Below are positions 1 through 10,294 of a stretch of 64,000 bases of DNA, piece after piece. The first letter of the stretch is position 1. Each line of letters opens with the position of its first letter. The translations under genes were made by a program, and so were the position numbers. Origin of the DNA: Blakeslea trispora (Eukaryota > Mucoromycota > Mucoromycetes > Mucorales > Choanephoraceae); assembly GCA_025331445.1 (NCBI GenBank), contig JAIWNE010000137.1:16052-80051 (forward strand), read 5' to 3'. The notes under the pieces are model-generated. The model was given only the letters and a program-made list of their open reading frames with translations. It ran no database searches and was not told the origin of the DNA.

Positions 1-262
1 TTACAAAGAGAAATGTAACAATAAGTGAGCTTGTTATTACAGCAATGAAGAGAGGTGTGTATTGATTAACTATTTTGTGATTTACTAGATATAAATCCCC
101 TTGTATGTCATTGTTTGCCATTGAACATAATTTGTTCTGGTTCATTGTACTATCACTAACTGAATTGAAGAACAATCGATGGTCATTGTTTGAGGGTAAT
201 AATCGCCTGTTGAAAAGATTGAATTTTGCTTGAATGTATTTTGTAACCCAGCTGTAGTCATT

Positions 263-535
263 GCCTGATAAAATTCTTGGGTATAAATCAGTGACAACTC
301 TTTATTCTTTTCATTCTTTTCCTTTCTCTTGTTCTTTTTCTTTGTCTTGTTCTTTCTCTTTCTCTTTTTTGCAATTTGTTTTGCAGACATTTGAAACGAG
401 TATGTAGTTTTTGTATGAAGATGGGCAGGGACATGTTGCAGATGAGCAGGGAGTTGAGCCCATGGATCTTGTTGTTGACGAGGAGTTGTTTGCTATCGAG
501 ACCCTTAGTTCTCGTACACAATTCCAGCATAATCA
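263..535 (+). repeat. left arm of an inverted duplication
   Basis: This stretch matches, in reverse complement, about 2438-2766. It contains the same 3' splice-site tract, the same exon start and even the same in-frame TAG. It differs mainly in lacking the long hexanucleotide expansion of the other arm, carrying only a degenerate pyrimidine-rich version. The match stops near 533-535, where an unrelated decayed gene on the minus strand begins. Confidence 0.8.
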
Positions 536-1726
536 AGGATGACTAATTTGATATTCGCACTTGATGACTTGGCAAGCATGACAAAGTTTAGGAATCTTTT
601 TTATGAGATATGAAGGGAACACCCTGTCTTTTGATGATCTACCTTGAAAACGACCATCTTTGTACTTGATTTTGTCTATCACAGTTGCAGTGTTGTTGCT
701 GAAATCACGCTCAAGCAAGAGTGAGCTGGCAGAGCAAATGGGGGGATACATACACCTTTTCACAAAGACATTTCACTTTCAGGATTTCCACCATGCGTTG
801 GATCAGTTTTACTCGTTGTTCTTGCGAGACGTTGCATTTTGATTTGCGACAGTACCCAACTGTAAGCCAGTCACCACTTGCCTCGCGCACCTTTTTCTTG
901 TAGGAGAGTGTATTAAGGACTTTGTTCGAAGCATAACTTAAAAAAAATAGGGATTATTGTCGTAAAGATAAATATTACAGTCAGGTCATTTAAGTCGATG
1001 TTCTTCTTTGAGGACCCATAAACTTCTCATCCGGAAAGTCGTGGCACCAACCCTATACATCTTTGAACAACCAAAACGGCCATCTCTTGCTAACCAGTCG
1101 ACAATCTTTGTTTTTAAGTTGTTGCTTTTGACGTTTTTCAGATATCCATTGAGCAAGTCAACTTATTCTTCCATTGACCAATGTGTGTAAACAAACTGCT
1201 CCTCATTGGCAACCGGCTTTGTATTCGAGGCAATACAAGCAAAGAAGTCAAGAACACTGTCCTTAGTGAGCTTGATGCTTAATATATGGAATAAAACATT
1301 TCAATTTTAGTCTATCGCACCCTGACCAAAACAACAACAAAAAATAAACTTACTAGAATCAATTGAACTATCCGAATCAGACGTTTCTAAGAAAACAATG
1401 CGAAAAAAGAGTTGAGAAACTAATACATCAATCTAAGTCCTTTTTATTTCGGGCAAACTACCTGTTAACTCTGGTTCATCAATATCAATAGCAGACAGCG
1501 TTGGAGAGGATGGAGGCGTTTCTGGATATTTTTGGTACGTAAATGGATCGCGTTCAACAACCTGCTTCTAAACGGCAACAGGTCTCGTTTTGCCCTCAGC
1601 AATTGTATACACCACTTCGAAAGGAGTCTCTTCAATAATGGCTTTACATTTCAGCCTGTTTGATTCGGTAACTGCTTCTCCAAATACCATGCACGATGCT
1701 TGTCCTTTGGTGATGAACGGTTCCAT
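533..1726 (-). pseudogene. decayed spliced gene of unknown function
   Basis: I do not recognise this gene. Reading leftwards from an ATG at 1726 there is a protein-like frame starting MEPFITKGQASCMVFGEA, then an acidic Ser/Pro-rich stretch. It is broken by plausible GT-AG introns (one of about 75 bp near 1385-1460, another beginning near 1355) and by in-frame stops (one near 1570 after TRPVAV, one near 1170 after HWSMEE). Further exons seem to run on to about 533 (CRKSKCNVSQEQR and VIDKIKYKDGRFQGRS). Consistent splice sites argue that it was once a real gene; the stops argue that it is dead. It lies between the two arms of an inverted duplication. It could be a transposon accessory gene or a host gene captured there. 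Confidence 0.45.
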
Positions 1727-1962
1727 GTGGGTAAGAAAAAAAAAAGGGTATGTTGCTTAAAAACAGAAGTCGTTGAATGTTACCATGAAATCAGACAAGC
1801 ATTCCTATTGGCCGGCCTATTTTCCCTTGACCAGCATCAAACGCATTTTACCTCACAGACTGGCCTCTGCTCACCCTTTACGATGGAAAATGCTTGCAAA
1901 AAAAAAGAAAAGCGAGAGTTTGCGCCTGTTGACGGGAGGATCAAACTTGGGGGAGGGTTTTT

Positions 1963-2543
1963 TTACTCGATGGAACGGTGAAACTTTGACAGCCGTTCCT
2001 TGCTAAGACACCTTCCAAAGCATTTTGCCAAATGAGAAACAAAGCCTTTGAAATTGCTAAAATGCAGACTGTCGCATGCTTCACCGATCCTATCCATTAG
2101 CTGTTCTTTTTCGAGGAACTTGTTCCGTCTAACTTTATTTTTAACAACTGACCAGAATTGTTCGATTGGATTCAGTTCAGGAGAATATGGAGGAAAATAG
2201 ACATATCGATATCCTCGAGAGCAAATGTAGTTGCTGGCACTGTTACGATTGCAGGCGTTCCCTTCCTTGACCAAGCCATGCCTCGTTTCAAATTGATATG
2301 GAAGGCTGATTCGTCAAGAAAGACACAGTTTGTTATGAAGTCCAAGTCAGTTTGCTGCCATTTTGCACCCAATCGTACCTTTGCTGAATCTTTTCTTTTC
2401 TTCGCTTCGCTGTTTCTTTTGACAAGCTGAAATTGTGTACGAGAACTAAGGGTCTCGATAGCAAACAACTCCTCGTCAACAACAAGATCCATGGGCTCAA
2501 CTCCCTGCTCATCTGCAACATGTCCCTGCCCATCTTCATACAA
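1963..2543 (-). pseudogene. IS630/Tc1-type DDE transposase remnant
   Basis: DDE transposases of this superfamily cut at TA dinucleotides. The catalytic region is recognisable in two frames. The first contains NCVFLDESAFHINLKRG, holding the first catalytic Asp. The second contains YVYFPPYSPELNPIEQFW, holding the catalytic Glu and the family's NPIExFW signature. The segment that should carry the second Asp is missing between them, with a frame change near 2200. Upstream, the coding exon starts just after a 3' splice site at about 2565 and carries an in-frame TAG. An N-terminal exon may lie near 2750-2850. No intact ORF exists, so this is a dead copy, partly duplicated in inverted form at 263-535. 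Confidence 0.75.
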
Positions 2544-2766
2544 AAACTACATACTCGTTTCAAATGTCTGCAAAACAAATTGCAAAAAAGACAAAGACAA
2601 AGACAAAGACAAAGACAAAGACAAAGACAAAGACAAAGACAAAGACAAAGACAAAGACAAAGACAAAGACAAAGACAAAGACAAAGAACAAGAGAAAGGA
2701 AAAAGAATGAAAAGAATAAAGAGTTGTCACCGATTTATACTCAAGAATTTTATCGGGCAATGACTA
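2438..2766 (-). repeat. right arm of the inverted duplication
   Basis: Reverse-complement partner of 263-535. On the minus strand it includes the end of an intron (pyrimidine tract then TTTTGCAG at about 2566) and the beginning of the DDE exon. The spacer between the arms is about 1.9 kb and contains the unknown decayed gene and the rest of the transposase. Confidence 0.8.
2587..2687 (+). repeat. (AAAGAC)n hexanucleotide microsatellite, about 17 units
   Basis: Near-perfect hexanucleotide array. On the minus strand it reads (GTCTTT)n and ends about 20 bases before a TTTTGCAG acceptor, so it forms the polypyrimidine tract of a transposase intron rather than coding sequence. Confidence 0.95.
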
Positions 2767-2879
2767 AGCGACTTCATTGCTGGATCAACCGACTTTGTTG
2801 TTGCACCCAATTTTTTTTTCTTTTGCACGACATTAAACTCAAAATCAGCGACTTTACTTTCTGCAATGACTGTTTATAG

Positions 2880-3925
2880 TATTTTTTCATTTTAGAAAAT
2901 ATTTTATCCGTTTATCAAACTTCATAGAAGCAAACTATACTTTGGATAATTATATTAAGCGAAAGCAGGGATTCTTATTGTTCAATGTTTATCCGAGCGG
3001 AAATGGAAAGGTTTTTCCGTACTTGATTCAAGTCCCCCCACTTTTTTTTTTATAGAAAAAAATGATGTTACCCTTTCGGTTTTATGCTGAGCTGTTGTAC
3101 AATTGAATGTTATTACCCAAACAAATATATGTCCAAACATGTTACTCAAGCGCATTCTTGCCTCTCTACTATTAATCAAGTCTTTACCATTTTGCTTTTT
3201 TCTTCTCTTGGTAAAATAGATTTAGCTGGGAACCAAAAAAAAAAAACTGGCTGATTTCACCAATAGGCAAAGGAAAGCCATAGTAAGATTAAATATTAGT
3301 AAGCTTATAACAGTCGCCTAAAAAATACTCGCACTACATCCCTCTAAATGAATTCACCCCTCACAAGCACACACTGCAATAGGTGATAATTTGTTTTATA
3401 AAATAGATGTTATTGACAAGTATATAAATTAGATAAGTTCTGGATAAATTATGTCTTTGATGAATTTTCATTGATCAAATTGGTCAGATTTTTGCAAAGC
3501 ATGTATACTTTGCAAGTGAGTGGTAATATATGGTTGACCATGAGTCAATAGTGAAGTACAGAGGTCAATCTCAACACTGATAGGTGATTGACCTTGTTAC
3601 TTGTTGATGGTCAAAGCAAAACTGAATTTAACAGGAAATTGCTTTCTTGACAATACAAAAGGATAACTCATCTACTAAGGCTACCGATTTCGTTCGAGGA
3701 ATAAGCTACTTTTGTTGAGAACTACCAGTTTCGATACGTATTGGCTTGTTTCTTTGACTACTACTATTGCAAAGACCTTTTTGTGGGTAAAAGTTTCTTA
3801 GAAGCATTACAATACAGCCTACTTTCAATATTAACTTTGAGGGAGGAAAGTTGATTGGGTTCAGCGTTTGAGAATGCTCATCAGAAACACTATAGACCTC
3901 GTTGTTGGTGTTTTCTTTTTGAGAG
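2880..3925. other. intergenic, no gene seen
   Basis: AT-rich sequence with only short unsupported ORFs. No terminal repeats or RNA-like structure were recognised here. Confidence 0.5.
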
Positions 3926-3927
3926 TA

Positions 3928-6821
3928 GAGTGCGTCCAGTTTGTAATCGCCAATAATTTTTTAGAGGAACTTTTGACCCATTTCGTCGCCGATTAAAATC
4001 GCACCTTAAAATTTGTCTATACTGGATTTTTTTTTATTTATATGAGCTTTCTATGACTTTTGTATGTTTTAGAAAATTTTTTGACAAGCTCATTTGTCTC
4101 GATGGCATCATGACCTTGGCTATATGCTTCTATATACCGATAAGCAAGGTTTTGCCATTTTCTAATTGTCTTTGTACCATTGGTAACCTGATTGCTGTCT
4201 AGAAACTTATGGATGTTATCTTTAAGGCCCTTAAATGTGTAGTCACACTCAAGACGAGCAATACGCTTTGACTCGGCCCAGTGTCGCTCAATCCAATTGG
4301 TTTCGCAATGATACTTTGGATAGAGTGTCATCATATGGCCATTGTTGATGATTGTTTCTTCTAGGATTGACTTTTGATTAACAAAATCATCTTGTGCCGA
4401 CAGTATTTTCTCTAGACAACACTTGTCACCAGTATGCTCATCATTACACTTTTTCAAGAGCGAACAGTCTTTTTGAATGAGCCGTCTTTCCAAAAGGATT
4501 TGGAAAGTGCCTTTAAAGTACTCAACCTAAGATTATGAGTTAAAAGTTATTGGAGAGTTGATTTTTTGTAATTGCAATAAAAACTTACGGGTCTAGGGAA
4601 CTGTAGCTTTTGTACCAAAAAAGTTCTCAAAGCATTCTCTGTTCCAAAACGCTTTCTTGGCCCTACTTGAGGCTTGAGTCTTTTAAATTCAGTCTTGAAT
4701 TTTCTAAAATCAATATTGCGCATGAAGTACATGCTTTGCATCATGGCTTGGTCTGATTCTGGATCTCTGTAGAAGCCGTCTCGAAAGCGATAAGGTGATT
4801 CTGGTTTGTATGGGATTTCCCCAGAAGACATTCTACTCGCAAGCAAGGCATCATTGCCAAATGCACGATGATTTTGACTTTGATCAAACGCAAACAAACC
4901 AATACAGTCAGGATGCAACAACTCAAAGAGCGGAAGTACATCCTCCTTGAGTTGTGCATTGAGGTCCTCACATTTCCACCAGTTGTCTCCACCTGGATAG
5001 AAAATTGTTCTTGAGGACCTCTCTTCCCCGTTGACCAAAGCCTTCATAGTACCATGGCAAGCGCACATGAACTCTGACACCATGACAGACTTGCCCTGGC
5101 CTTTAGGCAAGATAGCCGATTCGGTAGGTAGTTGCCAGCGAGTCTTCTTTCCATCGTTGGCATAAAAGGTGCTCTCATCATGAGTGACAAGAACTACCTT
5201 CTTTTCTTCTTCTCGAAGGGTTGGTTGAACAACCTCTTCTTCATTACCATATGGATAAAATTCCATCCTCTTCTTCCACTCCATCATCTGTCTTGCCCAC
5301 TGAAGACGATATTCTTTTACATCTTGTCTTTCATGGCCATCGATGTACATAAAGTCTTTGCCAGTACTCTTATAGTCAAAGCCCCACAGTTTCAGGTATT
5401 TAGAAACTGTGGTTTGGCTCAGAGACTTAAGCTTGTTTCCTAGCTCTTCACTTATTATACCTGTGCTCAAAACATCAGGCAAAATCACCTTTCTTACATG
5501 GTCAACTAAGCCTCTTGTTGATCGCTGATTGGGCTTTGTTTCTCTTAACCAGTCAAGGCATCTCTGCTTGATGTCCTCATCTGACAACAGAGACACTTGC
5601 CTTGTCTTAAGACAGGGATATCCCCAGTCTTAAGAAGAGCCTTAGTCCACATGCGAATACTCTTTGCGCGATAAGACTCGGATGGGGACAACCAGGTTAT
5701 AGCTGCTGCTTCTTGGCTTGCCTCATGGCACCTTTTCCATCTTTGATGCGCTTGAGATAGGCAAGAACAGCTTGATAGCGAAAGGTATCATAATGGTCGT
5801 GCAAGGTTTGGACAACTCGAGAGTTTGCTACTGGCTTCAGCAACTCACTAAGCTTACTGATAGCACTGGAGATATCCAAGACGTCAGCTTCTTCTACTTC
5901 CTCTTCTTCTTCATCGGCTCTGACTTCAGCAGACTGTTCCCTAGAAATCTGAAAATAATCAGATATTTTTGATGAGCCTTCTGCCATCATCCTATTTTTT
6001 TGCTTTCTTTTTCTGATCGCTCTGTCGGTCAATTGAAAAGTTCTTGCATGTTTTCTTTTCTTGTTGATTTCTAGGTTGTTGTTGTCCCATTTCAAAGTGT
6101 CATGCAAACACTTTGTATTGATCTTCAATGTTGTCTAACATTTCTAATTCGATCTCTAAACTTTCTTCGCCATCACTCTCTGAAATAAATTCAAAGTTGA
6201 AACATGATTCAATAGTAGGATACTCAAAGTTACTGTTGTCTTCATAATCGAACGAAGTATCGTCGATAGAAGAGACGCCTTCATTTTCGATCTTATTGTT
6301 CTATCTTTAAATTAAATTGCACAACTCAAAAGACACTTGATTCCATACCAATGCTTTTTCAGCTTCAACTTTTTGATTATGTCTGTCTTGGTTGAACTTT
6401 TTAAGCTTATGAAGATTTTTGCTAGGACGACCCATATTGAACTTTGCGAAAAAGGAACAGACAAAAGGTTCTGCTAAACAATTTTAATAGACTAGGATTC
6501 TGACTAACAATGTAGCACAAACTACCATTTTAATATATCGGAGTTTGGTTGTGTAACACTAACTACTATATTATTGGTTGAAACTTATGTATGCCTATAA
6601 TTAGACCTCAGAGGAACTTTCAGGTCGAAGTGAAAAAAAATAACTCGAGATAGAGACAAGATATAAAGAAAAGGAGGCCGAGGATCGATAGAGAATTAAA
6701 TTTTGAATAGATTGTCGGCCTCGCTTTTTAATTTTGTCTGCAAAAAAAATTTGCTATTTTGGTCCAAAAGTGCCAAAAATTTTCACCACCAAGTTGCGGC
6801 GACTACAAACTGGACGCACTC
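3928..6821 (-). mobile_element. TIR DNA transposon, 2.9 kb, large DDE family
   Basis: The ends match in reverse complement: GAGTGCGTCCAGTTTGTA at 3928 and its complement ending at 6821, extending imperfectly further inwards. The element is flanked by TA at 3926-3927 and 6822-6823, the target duplication expected of the IS630/Tc1/mariner superfamily. It encodes on the minus strand the same transposase type as the twin elements at 45465-48200 and 52969-55704, but at clearly lower identity. Confidence 0.85.
4038..6435 (-). pseudogene. large DDE transposase, frameshifted
   Basis: The probable start is ATG at 6435 (MGRPSKNLHKLKKF). The catalytic region is well preserved: VVLVTHDESTFYANDGKK (first Asp), LFAFDQSQNHRA (second Asp) and HCETNWIERHW (Glu). 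The C-terminus has LECDYTFKGLKDN and ends KTYKSHRKLI. The last intron, 4527-4588 (GTAAGT...TTAG), splices FPRP to VEYFKGTFQ in frame. A long insertion separates the second Asp from the Glu, unlike classical Tc1 or mariner. Upstream the frame breaks near 6125, near 5705 and near 5600, so it is probably inactive, although the whole 5596-4038 catalytic part is open. A further intron may lie near 6305-6350. The twins at 45.5 and 53 kb are its closest relatives here. Confidence 0.8.
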
Positions 6822-6823
6822 TA

Positions 6824-7336
6824 TAAGAGATAAAGAGATATAAATATCTTAACATCAAGGTCTTTTATACTGTGTTGTTAATTGAGGATTACTATTAGCT
6901 GTTAGTCCATACACTAACAGTGCTAGTCTGAGAGAGGCGGAATATAAATTGTATAATTCTGATGGTGTGATTTGGGGTGTGCGAACACTTCTAATTTATC
7001 CGAGCGTGTGTAACCTTACAGGCTCATAACAATACATGTATTGAAACTCCTTGTATTACCTACAATGCATCTTTATTTCTTTGTTGCCCATAATGTCTAA
7101 TAACAATTACCTTGCACCCGAAGAACTTAAAGTCACTATATACTTTAAGAGAAACCCACTCATCGACTGGTCTTTTCCTCAATATTTTGAGAGGAGAAAA
7201 CGACTAAGTCCTTTCCAAAAAGAGTACAGTGTGGTTCAAAATAAGTTGCGGATTTGTAAACTCCGCGATTTTATCATCTAACCCATTATTGTTCTGTTGA
7301 TCTTCCCATCACCTTTTTCTTAATAAACATAATAAA
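6824..7336. other. spacer with one short ORF
   Basis: No recognisable element. A 62-codon ORF at 7093-7281 (plus) begins MSNNNYLAPEELKVTIYF and has no recognised motif; it may be a fragment or chance. Confidence 0.35.
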
Positions 7337-7675
7337 ATGAACAAATCTACTACTACTACTGTTACCAAAGCAGCCAATAAGCACCTTTCCGAATACGATT
7401 ATGGTAGATTAGCAGGCACTTTCTTGTACAAAGGAAACTTTGCTCAAATCTCAAGAGATCTCGACCTCACTGAATCAACCGTACGATCAGCTTATAAAAG
7501 ACTTCAGAAAACACAAAGCACTCTTCCCAAAACTTCAACTGGAAGAAAAAGGCCTCTTTCTCAAACTGATTTGAACGCGATTAGTCAAAGCGTTTGTTGT
7601 CGACCTACTGAGTCAATTAGGGCTCAGCATCTTCGATTTTTGGGTTCTGGCCAGAAGGTCTCTTTGTCCGCTTGA
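7337..7675 (+). pseudogene. N-terminal HTH fragment of a Tc1/mariner-like transposase
   Basis: The ORF of 112 residues resembles the paired helix-turn-helix region that such transposases use to bind their terminal repeats. Helix-turn-helix one is YGRLAGTFLYKGNFAQISRDLDLTESTVRSAYKRL (about residues 22-56), followed by a GRKRPLSQTDLNAIS linker into a second helical segment. No catalytic DDE part follows: the reading ends at 7675 and the next 400 bases contain no continuation. It is a truncated copy. Confidence 0.65.
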
Positions 7676-8121
7676 AATTAATGGAAACGCAAAGAACAAG
7701 AATCAGAAGAGCGCAGAAGCACCTGACAACGACCAAGCAAACGATAGTAGTGAGACTAGTCTAGATTTGACATGAATACATTATATCATTGTTTATATAA
7801 ACTGGTGAGAGATTTTCTTTTGCTGTGTATGCTAACGCTTACCTTTTCGCAAAGTATAAAAACGAGCTAGTTGATTTGAGTAGACTTTCTATACAACCCG
7901 CTGTAACCATACGTTAAAAAATCTACAATGAATGTGTTTCACTTCTCAAAAACTTCAAGCAATTGCAGCCAGTAGCCAAGTCAAGACTAAAGTAAGCTTT
8001 TGCCAAAAAAAAACAGCATTCTTACTGGGGCTTTCTTCATTGTTCTCCTTCTGTTATCCATTTTCATAGTGTTCTTCTGTCAAGTTGCCTGAATACAATA
8101 TCAGTAGATTTTCGAGAAGAT
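7676..8121. other. intergenic, no gene seen
   Basis: AT-rich stretch between the HTH fragment and the next spliced gene. It may hold the latter's promoter, but no specific element could be assigned. Confidence 0.4.
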
Positions 8122-9608
8122 ATGAAAAGAATCATTGATTTAAATCAACTTGAAACTATTCTCAACTCTAAGCCTATACCTTCATTCTCGAATTACTCGA
8201 CTCGTCAATGGGATCAACTAAAGGAAACTCTAAGAGAAGTAAGAGGGTATAATTTACAACAATATCAAACCTTTGTTGATAGCCCTCTTTTTTCTCTCTC
8301 TTTCTCTCTACTGCATTAGACATACAAAGCTGGTGGCAAAAAAAAAGCCTTAGAAAATTTGTGGCAAAAGAGCGTTCCAAGATATATGAAGATGATCTTG
8401 AGACTGCAAAGGCATTCGAATGAATGATCCTGGATACATACAACATAATGTAACATTTTATGTTCCTATTGTAAATCTGAATCTGACTTAACATAATGCT
8501 TAGACTTGATTCCATTTCCTACAAAAACTGGCACAAAGAAGATTTGCATGAAGAAGATTTTGGCTCCTACTGGAAAGCTGTACTTGATGTGTTGTTTAGA
8601 GGAACAGGTATCTCACTTGTTAGGTAAAGGACAAGACAGAAAGACAGAAAACACAAGAAAGACTCATTGTCTATAGAGGAGAAGCATGCTGTCAAGCGAC
8701 CAAGTATGAGCGACAGATTAACGAATACGAGTATGGCAGTACTTCAAATAATATCTTTGGAAGAAAGCTTGACTTGATCATCAAAAGTGACATTTTCGAT
8801 GACAAAAACATAAAAAAGAAAAATCGATAATTTATCTGTTAAGTCAAGATGAGTTAAACAAGATTAATTATTTTTTTCAAACAAGATTAAAGAGAGGGTT
8901 TTATTCAGTGTAGAATGAGATTGTCAATATAAATCGAGCTTAGTGACACAAAGTAGAATTGTGTCTTAAATAAATGTCTTGATTTAATGATGCATCTAGC
9001 TTACGCTACATCAATCGAATTAAGCTCTGTTGAGATAAAACCCATAAATGTATCAGAAGACGCCGAAGCCATCCAACTCAACAAAAACATAAGAGTCAAC
9101 AAGAGCATATTGCACAACACTTTCTTGCATACAGGAGACAAGGCTAAAGGGTATCATGTATTAGGCTTGGATGTCATAGGTAAGTAGATACTGCTTGATT
9201 TTGATGATGATTAACAGAAAAAAAAAAGGTCTTTCTGCTTTCGCTTATGTCTTGTTTCAATTCCAAGATATTGTGGTTGCAGTGAAGACTGATGAAGAAA
9301 ATATGCTCCTTCCTGTAGATGATGATGATCTTGAAGAATTCGTAATGGGAAATACATTAGAGCAATTGTTGAATTTCAAGGTAAGCCAAGCATTATCAAA
9401 TGTTGTGAAATCCTTTTTTATTGTTTTTTTTTTGTTTAGAGCTCTATACTTGAACCTGTTGACGAGATCAACAAAGCATTAAGAAAATACAAACGATTAA
9501 GACTCTCAAGCAAAACTAGTTGTGTGACTACACCTCGCTTGCAATCACCATTCAGTTTCCCAAAAGACACATTCTACACCCCAAAAAGTAATCGAATAAA
9601 GAATTAGT
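8122..9608 (+). pseudogene. spliced gene of Mucoromycota type, split by an LTR
   Basis: Function unknown. Exon one starts MKRIIDLNQLETILNSK. An intron of about 80 bp begins at GTAAGA near 8240 and ends TGCATTAG near 8320. Later pieces are YKNWHKEDLHEEDFGSYWKAVLD (about 8520), RGEACCQATKYERQINEYEYGS with FGRKLDLIIKSD (about 8680-8820), then IELSSVEIKP and AEAIQLNKNIRVNKSILHN after the inserted LTR. Two further GT-AG introns lie near 9180-9218 and 9380-9440, and the last exon ends TPKSNRIKN at 9608. The order (WHxEDLHEDDF, a Cys/Tyr-rich segment, GRKxDL, ELxS, a QxxKNIRxN helix) is, from memory, that of a predicted protein family recurring in Mucorales genomes. Frameshifts near 8340-8480 and 8820 and the LTR make it a pseudogene. 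Confidence 0.5.
8828..9013 (-). mobile_element. solo LTR, family B, 186 bp
   Basis: Flanked by the 5-bp duplication ATCGA (8823-8827 and 9014-9018) and inserted in an exon of the spliced gene at 8122-9608. On the minus strand it runs from TGATGTAGCGTAAGC to AACAGATAAATTA. Related copies are at 15879-16474, 52205-52364 and, as the apparent 5' LTR of a gag-protease element, 56933-57099. Confidence 0.85.
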
Positions 9609-10294
9609 CACAAGTAATGCCAAAAAAAAATTTCATAGATGCGATTTCCTTATCAGTTTGATTTGGCTTGTATGAAAAAGTTTTCGTTTGTGTTTATGTC
9701 AGTTGCAAAAAAAAAACTTCGAATGGGAATATCAGTTCGTTGACTACCCTGAGTAAGAAACAACAAAGCTGTATCAGACAAAGCAAAGTTGCCGCTATAC
9801 CGGTGGCGTTAGTCACAGCCTGGGAGGGCTGTCAAGTCCAACAGAACTGAGCTGAACGACCCATGACTTGTCTTGTCGAATCCCACAACAAGCGATGAGT
9901 TTTTTCACCTTGCGGTAAAGTTTCTGTCTTCCAAGATGCAGGAGTAAGAAGCTGGTTGATTTTGTTTTAATAGAAAAAAAAAGCAAAGAAAAAAATTGGC
10001 CAATGGGACTTGGGTTAAGTCTATTGACGGTGCGTTTTCGCATATACGTGACAGTTTACAAATGAGGTTTGTTTGGTGACAGATTGATTTCTGTCTTTAT
10101 AATAAAATTTAGAGAAAATGTGATTGTTGGTTAAGGATATGAAATGCGAAAAAGCAAGAAATAAGAAAAGTTATGAAATGTCTTAGGCAATAGATTGCAT
10201 GCATATTTATACATCACTCAATCGTTTGACTAGATCAAGGAAATAGGTTGTGCTTGAGAAGTCGGCATTGCAATAGGGTCATTTTGTGACTGAA
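9609..10294. other. intergenic, no gene seen
   Basis: No supported ORF or repeat. The bordering element to the right begins near the end of a decayed endonuclease frame at 10295. Confidence 0.4.

Noticed and set aside
2560..2760. Hydrophobic FVFVFV repeat ORF on the minus strand
   Set aside because: It is the translation of the AAAGAC microsatellite inside an intron.
5132..5443. Plus-strand ORF with hydrophobic segments
   Set aside because: Exactly antisense to the conserved catalytic region of the DDE transposase.
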